A stretch of DNA of 64,000 nt from Tannerellaceae bacterium (GTDB lineage: Bacteria > Bacteroidota > Bacteroidia > Bacteroidales > Tannerellaceae): NCBI GenBank assembly GCA_031255855.1, contig JAIRRS010000017.1:44857-108856 (forward strand), given 5' to 3'. The notes beneath the pieces are model-generated. The model worked only from the letters and a program-made list of their open reading frames with translations, did not search any database and was not told the origin of the DNA. Positions 57,340-64,000 of this stretch are shown here, piece by piece (position 1 is the first letter of the stretch; each line of letters begins with the position of its first letter). The position numbers were made by a program, and so were the translations under genes.

Positions 57340-58274
57340 TAAAAATATCCCTCTCTTTTCTTTTGTTCCATACTACCTTCCTGATCGAAATCGATTACAC
57401 GGGTCGTTCGCTCGCTTTGGGTCGTCGTCATCATCTCTTCAACAATTTGTTCGATTGTTTCGGCTTCGCTTTTCACAGCCCCCGTCAAAGGGTAACAACC
57501 CAATGTACGGAAACGGACTTTCATCATCCGGGCTTTTTCCCGGAGTTCTTCCGGCATGCGGTGGTCGTCTGCCATTATTAAATTACCGTCTATGTTTACA
57601 ATCGGGCGTTCTTTGGCGAAATACAGGGGGACAATCGGAATCTTTTCTATCCGGATATATTGCCACACATCCAATTCCGTCCAATTGGAAAGCGGAAATA
57701 CGCGGATACTTTCTCCTTTATGGATACGCGCATTATAGATATCCCATAATTCCGGGCGTTGGTGTTTAGGATCCCATTGGTGGAATTTATCCCGAAAAGA
57801 GAATATCCGTTCTTTCGCCCGGCTCTTTTCTTCATCTCTCCGGGCGCCTCCAAACGCGGCATCAAACTTATGTTTGTCCAACGCATCCAACAATGCTTTT
57901 GTTTTCATCAAATCTGTATGAACCTTGCTCCCATGCGTGAACGGGCCTACTCCGGCCTTATAAGCTTCTATATTCGACTCTACGATAAGACGCCAACCCG
58001 CTTTTTTAGCATATGAGTCACGGAATTCCACCATTTCCCTGAATTTCCATTTCGAATCAATGTGCATCAAAGGGAAAGGCGCTTTACCAGGGGCAAACGC
58101 CTTCTCGGCCAAACGTACCATCACGGATGAATCTTTTCCAATGGAATAAAGCATCACCGGATTTTCAAACTCGGCAGCTACTTCCCTGATAATATGAATA
58201 GATTCTGCTTCCAACTCACGAAGATGGGTTAGGGAAAATTGTAAATTATGTGATGTATCCATGTATTTCAACAT
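57339..58274 (-). CDS. cysD: Sulfate adenylyltransferase subunit 2
   Basis: 311 residues with the PP-loop [20 protein letters not shown] and the downstream blocks [20 protein letters not shown] and [20 protein letters not shown]. CysD adenylates sulfate with ATP to give APS and pyrophosphate, with CysN as partner. An alternative ATG at 58262 would remove four residues. The gene follows cysC by 11 bp and overlaps cysN by 1 bp. Confidence 0.96.
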   Translation of the reverse strand: MLKYMDTSHNLQFSLTHLRELEAESIHIIREVAAEFENPVMLYSIGKDSSVMVRLAEKAFAPGKAPFPLMHIDSKWKFREMVEFRDSYAKKAGWRLIVESNIEAYKAGVGPFTHGSKVHTDLMKTKALLDALDKHKFDAAFGGARRDEEKSRAKERIFSFRDKFHQWDPKHQRPELWDIYNARIHKGESIRVFPLSNWTELDVWQYIRIEKIPIVPLYFAKERPIVNIDGNLIMADDHRMPEELREKARMMKVRFRTLGCYPLTGAVKSEAETIEQIVEEMMTTTQSERTTRVIDFDQEGSMEQKKREGYF

Positions 58275-58285
58275 TCCATTTTCAA

Positions 58286-58924
58286 TTATTGATTTACTTT
58301 CGGCAAGATTACCTCCAGTAATTTATGAACCGAATCTTCCACACGATGCTCCGAGGTATCAATACTCAATGCCGGATTGACCGGAGCTTCGAAGGGAGCT
58401 GATATCCCGGTAAATTCTTTTATTTCCCCTTTGCGGGCTTTCGCGTAAAGGCCTTTTATATCGCGGCGTTCACACTCTTCCAAAGGAGTACTGATATATA
58501 TTTCGAGGAAGTCTTCTTGGCCGATTATTGAAGCGGCCATTTCCCGCATCGCATTTTCGGGACTAATAAACGCCGCGATGGTTATGATTCCCGTGTTGAT
58601 AAACAATTTGCCTATTTCTGCAATGCGGCGAATGTTCTCCAACCTCTCTTCCGATGAAAAACCCAGATTATTATTAATCCCGCTTCTGATATTATCGCCA
58701 TCCAAAAGGCAAGATAACAACCCTCTGTTGTGGAGTTCCTTCTCTAAAGCGATAGCCAACGTACTTTTTCCCGAACCGCTTAATCCGGTGAACCAAACCA
58801 TTATGCCCCGTTGGCGCAACAACTGTTCTTTGTCTTTACGGGCAAGCATTTTATCGAAAACGGGAGTGATGTTTAGTTGACAATTGTTTTTGTCAGCCTT
58901 TTTATTTGTATCCATACTTTTCAT
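58286..58924 (-). CDS. cysC: Adenylylsulfate kinase
   Basis: 212 residues from ATG 58924 (58915 is an alternative). Walker A is [17 protein letters not shown]; the APS-binding region is [20 protein letters not shown] and the phosphate-lid Ser lies in [11 protein letters not shown]. It phosphorylates APS to PAPS. The N-terminal 20 residues include NNCQLNIT, encoded by AATTGTCAACT-like sequence that recalls the heptamer repeats elsewhere in the window. PAPS from this enzyme is the donor for the sulfotransferase at 54813. Confidence 0.95.
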   Translation of the reverse strand: MKSMDTNKKADKNNCQLNITPVFDKMLARKDKEQLLRQRGIMVWFTGLSGSGKSTLAIALEKELHNRGLLSCLLDGDNIRSGINNNLGFSSEERLENIRRIAEIGKLFINTGIITIAAFISPENAMREMAASIIGQEDFLEIYISTPLEECERRDIKGLYAKARKGEIKEFTGISAPFEAPVNPALSIDTSEHRVEDSVHKLLEVILPKVNQ

Positions 58925-58937
58925 TCTATAAACTGAT

Positions 58938-60491
58938 TTAAAAAGGCCAGATAATTGGAACAAGAAATATCGTTGTCAAAAAAACAAGGATTGTCAACGG
59001 CAGTCCGATTTTTACAAAATCCATAAAGGAATATCCGCCGAGTCCTTGCACAATCATATTGGTTTGATAACATATCGGAGTGCAAAAACTGGTAGACGCC
59101 GCGACACATGTGACCATAAAAAACGGCATGGGATTAACACCCAATTGGCCGGCAACAGATAAAGCTACCGGAAAACTCAACGCGGCCGCCGCGTTATTCG
59201 TTATTAATTGGGAAAATAAAACCGTTATCAGAAAAGTCATGGCTAATAAAGTGTGTACACCTGTGGTGGCCGACATGTCGATGATAAACTTGGCGGCTAC
59301 AGCGGCCAATCCCGAATTTTCAATTGCTTTGCTGATTGCGAAGGCACAAGCTATGGTAATCAAAATATCCCAGGAAATATATTTTGTGTATTTACGGGCA
59401 GGAAACATACGTGCCCAAGCCATGATTACCATCGTGATGCAAACAAAGAAAAACATATCCAGTTTGAGTTCAGGCCATGCTTCTTTAAAAGCCGGAAGTT
59501 CACCCAAGGTCGCGCCGGTAATCATAAAAACGAAGAGGATCAAAGCCAACCATCTTTTTTTATTTGATATAGGGGGTTCCTCTTCTTTTCCGTTGGCCAG
59601 GGTTAAAAAGACTCTTGAGTCTCCCCACGTGGTAATAAATGAGTCGTCAGCCCATAGCACCAACGTATCTCCTTCGCTTAATACCACGTCATCCAGATTG
59701 GTCGTGACATATTGCCCGCCGGTTTTTACCTCTTTTACGATAGCGCCATAGTGGCGGGTGAAATTAAACTCGCCTAATTTTTTATTGATTCCCGGAAATC
59801 TGGGGCCCAGTACGGCTTCAATAATATGAAGGCCTTCTTTAGGGTCTTCAACAATGGAATTGTCCGGCGAATTTACGCTGGAATCCGGTAAAAGTTTATT
59901 TGAAAACAGAACAAGGAAAAGAATGCCCGCTATGGCCACGGGTACTCCTATTTTCGCAATTTCAAACATGGATAGCCCTTCATACCCGGCTTCCATAATC
60001 ATACCATTGACAACAAGGTTGGTCGAGGTCCCTATCAACGTACAAACCCCTCCCAGGCTCACGGCAAAAGTCAACGGAATCAAAAATTTCGCAGAAGGCA
60101 ATCTGACACTTTCGGCCCACCGTTTAATGATAGGGGCAAATATTACCACCATCGGGGTATTATTCAGGAAGGCGGACATTCCCGCTAGTACCGGCAGAAG
60201 CCTGATCTGCGATTTGGCTACTGTCGTTTTTCCTTTTGGCAAAAGTCTCTTGAACAAGAGAGCCAGCATACCACTTTGCCGAACTCCTTCACTGACAAGA
60301 AAAAGCATCGCCACGGTAATCATCCCCTTATTGCTGAAACCTTCCAGCGTCTCTTTCGGGGTTAATATACCTACACAAAGAAATAAGACAACGACAGTAA
60401 ATAAGACCATGCCGGGACGCATCTTATCCCAAATCAATGCAGCAATCATCCCGGCTAAAACAAACAACACAAATACAATTTCAAAATTCAT
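58938..60491 (-). CDS. SLC13/DASS-family permease with TrkA-C domain (probable sulfate importer)
   Basis: 517 residues with about 11 membrane helices. The two SLC13 substrate/Na+ motifs are present: AFLNNTPMVVIFAPIIKRWA and SQLITNNAAAALSFPVALSV. A soluble RCK/TrkA-C-type domain (KLGEFNFTRHYGAIVKEVKT, LSEGDTLVLWAD) is inserted in the middle, near residues 215-300. Members with this layout import sulfate or dicarboxylates; the cys neighbours make sulfate the best guess. The stop is 14 bp before the cysC start. Its own -7 element is at 60531-60538. Confidence 0.88.
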   Translation of the reverse strand: MNFEIVFVLFVLAGMIAALIWDKMRPGMVLFTVVVLFLCVGILTPKETLEGFSNKGMITVAMLFLVSEGVRQSGMLALLFKRLLPKGKTTVAKSQIRLLPVLAGMSAFLNNTPMVVIFAPIIKRWAESVRLPSAKFLIPLTFAVSLGGVCTLIGTSTNLVVNGMIMEAGYEGLSMFEIAKIGVPVAIAGILFLVLFSNKLLPDSSVNSPDNSIVEDPKEGLHIIEAVLGPRFPGINKKLGEFNFTRHYGAIVKEVKTGGQYVTTNLDDVVLSEGDTLVLWADDSFITTWGDSRVFLTLANGKEEEPPISNKKRWLALILFVFMITGATLGELPAFKEAWPELKLDMFFFVCITMVIMAWARMFPARKYTKYISWDILITIACAFAISKAIENSGLAAVAAKFIIDMSATTGVHTLLAMTFLITVLFSQLITNNAAAALSFPVALSVAGQLGVNPMPFFMVTCVAASTSFCTPICYQTNMIVQGLGGYSFMDFVKIGLPLTILVFLTTIFLVPIIWPF

Positions 60492-60513
60492 GCCTTACAG
60501 ACTTCTTCAATGA

Positions 60514-60526
60514 TTATCTAAGATAA
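60514..60526. promoter_or_regulatory. Palindrome at the permease-cysCDN transcription start region
   Basis: TTATCT-A-AGATAA is a perfect inverted repeat 4 bp downstream of the -7 element (60531-60538), overlapping the expected transcription start, a position suited to an operator. Confidence 0.35.
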
Positions 60527-60530
60527 GCTA

Positions 60531-60538
60531 CAAAAGTA
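60531..60538 (-). promoter_or_regulatory. -7 promoter element of permease-cysC-cysD-cysN-sulfotransferase
   Basis: Minus-strand TACTTTTG, exact TAnnTTTG, 39 nt before the permease ATG. Confidence 0.6.
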
Positions 60539-60610
60539 AAAAAGAATATTAAGGTAGTCTGCTTTTTATTTGATTTAATTTCTCCCGGGAGTGAAACAAG
60601 ACGCCAGAAA

Positions 60611-61438
60611 TCAGTATTTGGAATATACCGGCTTTACAATAAACCATTGGTTGGTTAGGATCTGTTTATTATATCGTAATGGTGTTTTCTCGTCGACATG
60701 GTAAATTTCGCATCCGGCAGCTCTGGCGATGGCATGACCGGCTGCCGTATCCCATTCCATTGTAGGCGCGAAACGGGGATAGATATCGGCCGAACCTTCC
60801 GCCACCAAACATATTTTCAGACTGCTTCCACTGTTGATCAGTGTAACCGGTTGCCCTTTTTTACGCAGGTGATCTATATACTTCAATGTTTCTTCTGTCT
60901 GGTGGGAACGGGAAGAAACAACCACAATACCTTGATGCCCAAACGAGAGTGGTAAATGCTTAGCTCTCCTTTGTATTTCGTCCATGGAAGGCAGCTCGCC
61001 GTAGTCTATCCCGGATAATTTGAACGCGCCCATTGATTCGACAGAATAATACAACTCCCTTCTCACAGGTACAAAAATCACGCCCAATACGGGCTTATGG
61101 TTGTCTACAAGGGCAATATTGACTGTAAACTCGCCATTTCGCTTGATAAATTCCTTCGTTCCGTCCAAAGGGTCTACAATCCAGAGCGTCGTCCATTTTT
61201 CGCGTTCTTTATAAGGTATTGCCTTTCCCTCTTCGCTTAAGATCGGAAACGGCGTAGACGATAATGCTTTTGTAATCACTTCGTTTGCTGCTTTATCCGC
61301 AAGGGTTAAAGGAGAAGTGTCTTTCTTTTTCTCAATGCCAAAATCAGAGTCCGGACCTGAATATATATCCATGATGGATTTTCCTGCATCTATGGCAGCA
61401 CGTACGGCAATATACAGATAAGTAGAGTAATTCATCAT
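60611..61438 (-). CDS. cysQ: 3'(2'),5'-bisphosphate nucleotidase (PAP phosphatase)
   Basis: 275 residues from ATG 61438 (61435 also possible). The inositol-monophosphatase-family motifs are PFPILSEEG, IVDPLDGTKEFIKRNGEFTV (metal-binding Asp residues) and MEWDTAAGHAIARAAG. It hydrolyses PAP, the by-product of PAPS-dependent sulfotransfer, to AMP. It heads the sulfur cluster, 119 bp before the permease gene, and has its own -7 element. Presence of PAP removal beside a sulfotransferase supports flux through sulfation. Confidence 0.94.
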   Translation of the reverse strand: MMNYSTYLYIAVRAAIDAGKSIMDIYSGPDSDFGIEKKKDTSPLTLADKAANEVITKALSSTPFPILSEEGKAIPYKEREKWTTLWIVDPLDGTKEFIKRNGEFTVNIALVDNHKPVLGVIFVPVRRELYYSVESMGAFKLSGIDYGELPSMDEIQRRAKHLPLSFGHQGIVVVSSRSHQTEETLKYIDHLRKKGQPVTLINSGSSLKICLVAEGSADIYPRFAPTMEWDTAAGHAIARAAGCEIYHVDEKTPLRYNKQILTNQWFIVKPVYSKY

Positions 61439-61458
61439 CAGTCCTTTTTTCGATAACA

Positions 61459-61466
61459 CAAATGTA
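61459..61466 (-). promoter_or_regulatory. -7 promoter element of cysQ
   Basis: Minus-strand TACATTTG, exact TAnnTTTG, 20 nt before the ATG at 61438. Confidence 0.55.
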
Positions 61467-61471
61467 AAACA

Positions 61472-61507
61472 AAAATAGTTAGCCTTTTCTTCAAGACTAA
61501 CTATTTT
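61472..61507 (-). terminator. Terminator between the acyl-CoA ligase and cysQ
   Basis: AAAATAGTTAG (61472-61482) and CTAACTATTTT (61497-61507) form a perfect 11-bp stem. Read on the minus strand it is followed by a T-rich run, so it ends the ligase transcript just before the cysQ promoter. Confidence 0.75.
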
Positions 61508-61528
61508 AGATTATTTGACTAATTTTCA

Positions 61529-63193
61529 TTATATCTCATCTTTCGACTGGTATAAATATCGTTTGATACTTCGTTTGGGCGTCTTTTCAAACTCTTCCTC
61601 CATAAGCCTTATGCCGGAAACCTTGCTATACGCCGGCAATTCATTATTTAGCTCATTTATGTTTTGTTGCATAATCGTTTGGATCTCTTCATGGCTGATG
61701 CCTTCCTTATCGGCCAATTCCCAATTGGGATAAATGAGTGCGACTAATTTATATTCTTCACTAATAATCAGCGATTCTTCTACATACGGTTTATTATTCA
61801 ACAGGTCTTCAATTTCCTCGGGATAAATATTTTGCCCGTTCGAACTTAATATCATTGTTTTACTGCGCCCTTTGATAAAAAGGAAGCCATCCGCATCCGT
61901 CATACCCAAATCTCCGGTATTCATCCATCCGTCGGGCAACATGACAGCGTTCGTCGCTTCCTGATTTTTATAGTAGCCCAACATATTATTCACCCCTCTT
62001 ACGAATATTTCCCCAACGCCTGTTTCCGGATCGGGAGAGTCGATACTTATTTCCATACGGTCTACTAAACGTCCTACCGAACCTTTCTTAAATGTATCCC
62101 ATTGCTCGTAGGCTACCAAAGGACCACATTCGGTCAGCCCATAGCCAACCGTATAACGAAACTTTATCAACTGCAAAAAGTTCTCTACTTCTTTATTCAG
62201 TGCGGCTCCGCCGATTACAATTTCGCCGAAATTCTCGCCGAAGGCGGCGTTCAGCTTTTTAGAAACCGCGTTCAGGATTTTCTTATTTACAACCGGAACC
62301 TTTAACAGGAATTTAATCAGCGGTTTTTCCAATTCGGGAAAGACACGGCTCTTCACTATTTTTTCTATGATAAGCGGTACGGCAAGAATCAATGTAGGAC
62401 GAAGGGATGAAAAAGCATCCGCTACAATCTTCGGGCTAGGCGTACGCGTAAGAAAATGTACATGGCAGCCTTTTCCCACGGAATTCAATATTTCAAAAGC
62501 CAGTCCGTACATATGCGCCATTGGAAGCATACATACGATATTGTCTCCCGGACGCACGAAAGGTACATTTTCATTTGCATATTTAGTGTTACTCCAAATA
62601 CTACGGTAAGGCAGCATCACTCCTTTGGAAAAACTGGTTGTCCCCGAAGTATAATTAAGTATCGCCAGTTCTTCAGGTTCTTCCAGGTGATATTTTATAT
62701 CTTCTTTGGTCAAGCCGTCCGGATACTTTTTATCGAAATACTCATCAATATGTTCCCGTATGCCAATAAGTTTTTCGTCTTTAGCTTTAATAATGGAAAA
62801 ATCGTCCAAAGAAATAAACAGTTTAACGTCGGGCATCGCGCCTTCATTCATGTTTTCCCAGTTACCGCTACCGGCTAACACAACTTTCGCCTCCGAGTGG
62901 TTGATAATATGATGGATATTATCCGGTTTAAAATCGTGTAAAATAGGGACAATCACAGCGCCGTAGGCCAATGTACCAAAGAAACTAACAGCCCAATTAG
63001 AAGAATTTCTTCCCACAATCGCGATTTTGTCTCCTTTTTTTATATCAGCGCGTTCAAATAAGATATGCAACTTTTCAATCCGGCGAGCCACATCCTTATA
63101 ACAATATGTTTCGCCTTTATAATCCGAAAAGGCCGGCAAATCCCAGTATTCCCTGATACTTTTCTCTACTATCCCTAAAAAACGATTTTCCAT
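61529..63193 (-). CDS. AMP-forming long-chain acyl-CoA ligase-like enzyme
   Basis: 554 residues. The AMP-binding P-loop is ILNYTSGTTSFSKGVMLPYR; the A5 motif is GYGLTECGPLVAYE; the A7/A8 region is WMNTGDLGMTDADGFLFIKG followed by RSKTMILSSNGQNIYPEEIE; the A10 Lys lies in FEKTPKRSIKRYLY. It should activate a fatty or other carboxylic acid with ATP and join it to CoA or a carrier. No membrane segment. Substrate unknown. It has its own promoter element at 63235-63242 and terminator at 61472, so it seems to be a single-gene unit. Confidence 0.93.
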   Translation of the reverse strand: MENRFLGIVEKSIREYWDLPAFSDYKGETYCYKDVARRIEKLHILFERADIKKGDKIAIVGRNSSNWAVSFFGTLAYGAVIVPILHDFKPDNIHHIINHSEAKVVLAGSGNWENMNEGAMPDVKLFISLDDFSIIKAKDEKLIGIREHIDEYFDKKYPDGLTKEDIKYHLEEPEELAILNYTSGTTSFSKGVMLPYRSIWSNTKYANENVPFVRPGDNIVCMLPMAHMYGLAFEILNSVGKGCHVHFLTRTPSPKIVADAFSSLRPTLILAVPLIIEKIVKSRVFPELEKPLIKFLLKVPVVNKKILNAVSKKLNAAFGENFGEIVIGGAALNKEVENFLQLIKFRYTVGYGLTECGPLVAYEQWDTFKKGSVGRLVDRMEISIDSPDPETGVGEIFVRGVNNMLGYYKNQEATNAVMLPDGWMNTGDLGMTDADGFLFIKGRSKTMILSSNGQNIYPEEIEDLLNNKPYVEESLIISEEYKLVALIYPNWELADKEGISHEEIQTIMQQNINELNNELPAYSKVSGIRLMEEEFEKTPKRSIKRYLYQSKDEI

Positions 63194-63234
63194 ACAGCTT
63201 CTAATAAAACGTTGGTAAATATTTGAATTTTTCG

Positions 63235-63242
63235 CAAATTTA
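63235..63242 (-). promoter_or_regulatory. -7 promoter element of the acyl-CoA ligase gene
   Basis: Minus-strand TAAATTTG, exact TAnnTTTG, 41 nt before the ATG at 63193. Confidence 0.55.
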
Positions 63243-63403
63243 TCAAAAAAAGCATCAAGAATACATTAAAAGCACATTTTTATTTACAGACCAAGCATCT
63301 CCTATCTGTTGTTCAAGAGGTGAAAAGAATCATAAATTTAATCTGTTATAACAAGTTGATGAATCTATATGCCGTATTTTTGACCAGGCATTTTTATTGA
63401 TTA

Positions 63404-63949
63404 TTAAATTTTATGTATCATTACATGTCTCCTTTTTCCGGCCATTTTTACAAAATTAAAACCAATTTCTTCAAAGGTTGTAATAAACCCCATGAATCTA
63501 TAACTGGGAGAGTCTTTTTCAACAGGATATGCTTCTATATATTCCGCCCCATTCTCTTTAGCATAATTTTCCGCGCTTTTAATAAGGAATTTCATAAGCC
63601 CTTTTCTCCTGTATCCGTTTTTTATATAAAAACACGTAATTGACCAAACGTTTTTTAATTCTTCATTTCCGTCCAGCCGTTGATGTGTTTCTCTTGGCGC
63701 TATTGAACACCATGCAATAGCCTCATTCTCAGAATATCCTAATATACCAATGGGCGTATTTGACCAAACGCGCTGTTTTATAAATTCTTTTCTGCAAGCA
63801 GAATTGTTCTGTTTTAATTCATCTTTTGTCATACGCCATACCATGCACCAGCAAGATCTTAGTATGCCTTTTGACTGAAACAGTGATTCAAAATCCGACC
63901 AATTATTTTTATCCACCGGTTTGATGGTTATATTTCCTTGATATTCCAT
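63404..63949 (-). CDS. GNAT-family N-acetyltransferase
   Basis: 181 residues. The GNAT core is visible: WSITCFYIKNGYRRKGLMKF holds the acetyl-CoA-binding R/Q-x-x-G-x-G/A-like loop (YRRKGLMK), followed by LIKSAENYAKENGAEYIEAY and a C-terminal FMGFITTFEEIGFNFV strand. An N-terminal CWCMVWRM segment is typical of a small subgroup of unknown substrate. It could modify a small molecule or a drug; nothing nearby helps. The bases from 63950 to 64000 contain no further gene. Confidence 0.85.
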   Translation of the reverse strand: MEYQGNITIKPVDKNNWSDFESLFQSKGILRSCWCMVWRMTKDELKQNNSACRKEFIKQRVWSNTPIGILGYSENEAIAWCSIAPRETHQRLDGNEELKNVWSITCFYIKNGYRRKGLMKFLIKSAENYAKENGAEYIEAYPVEKDSPSYRFMGFITTFEEIGFNFVKMAGKRRHVMIHKI

Positions 63950-64000
63950 GTTTTTATTATGCTCTAATTATTTCTTTATGTCAATTGCTTGTGCTATTTT

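Noticed and set aside
55915..58924. Assimilatory cysteine pathway
   Set aside because: No PAPS reductase, sulfite reductase or cysK/cysE is in the cluster; a sulfotransferase takes that place.
61719..61735. CAATTCCCAATTGGGAT as another copy of the dispersed CATTGGGATGA repeat
   Set aside because: It lies inside the acyl-CoA ligase coding sequence and shares only a short word.

Overview
The window looks like a chromosomal segment of a Bacteroidales bacterium, probably a gut or gut-like lineage near Parabacteroides/Bacteroides; genus is not resolved. The evidence is the gene content (FecI/FecR-type sigma/anti-sigma pair, UpxY antiterminator, GLPGLI protein, STN and CarboxypepD_reg domains, C-terminal-Phe outer membrane beta-barrel, Tat-signal Gfo/Idh oxidoreductase) and the many TAnnTTTG -7 promoter elements typical of Bacteroidetes. 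No rRNA, tRNA, CRISPR, prophage or complete insertion sequence was found.

Layout. 1-7.4 kb: the 3' part of an FAD/4Fe-4S D-lactate-dehydrogenase-like oxidoreductase, convergent with a large lipoprotein alpha-2-macroglobulin. 7.7-13.7 kb: two secreted proteins, rsmG (its ORF holds a heptanucleotide repeat), a metallo-beta-lactamase hydrolase and gcvP. 13.9-18.2 kb: an ECF sigma/FecR pair flanked by two paralogous CarboxypepD_reg proteins and without a TonB receptor. 18.6-30.4 kb: secreted nuclease, Tat-exported isomerase-like protein, menA, small membrane proteins, a possible structured RNA, a flavoprotein, radA, aspS, a Nif3 protein and a coiled-coil zinc-ribbon protein. 30.5-38.3 kb: SLC12-like transporter, tilS, a TPR/PD40 protein, NfeD-floA and a nucleoside phosphorylase. 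38.4-45.6 kb: Gfo/Idh oxidoreductase, orphan UpxY antiterminator overlapping cobQ, cyclophilin lipoprotein, U32 protein and metA. 45.7-51.0 kb: a two-component/GLPGLI/outer-membrane-receptor locus that appears to be decaying. 51.1-54.6 kb: ligA, a DUF6913-like gene and dapA. 54.8-61.5 kb: a sulfate-activation and sulfotransfer cluster (cysQ, SLC13 permease, cysC, cysD, cysN, sulfotransferase). 61.5-64 kb: acyl-CoA ligase and a GNAT acetyltransferase.

Functional reading. The sulfur cluster is the most coherent system: the permease brings in sulfate, CysDN makes APS, CysC makes PAPS, the sulfotransferase moves the sulfuryl group to an acceptor, and CysQ removes the PAP by-product. No PAPS reductase or sulfite reductase is present, so sulfation of a small molecule or lipid, rather than cysteine synthesis, is the likely purpose. 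It resembles the sulfotransferase clusters linked to steroid/cholesterol sulfation in gut Bacteroides.

Most unusual observations: (i) an ORF in which a histidine kinase is joined in frame to a response regulator with the ATP-binding core and the receiver N-terminus missing, plus a frameshift that cuts off its first membrane helix; (ii) a frameshifted GLPGLI gene beside it; (iii) a 4 x 8-bp tandem repeat just upstream of the receptor gene; (iv) an exact 32-nt sequence shared in opposite orientation by two intergenic regions 38 kb apart; (v) repeat-derived N-terminal extensions on rsmG and the U32 gene; (vi) two genes whose -7 elements lie so close to the start codon that leaderless mRNAs are plausible.
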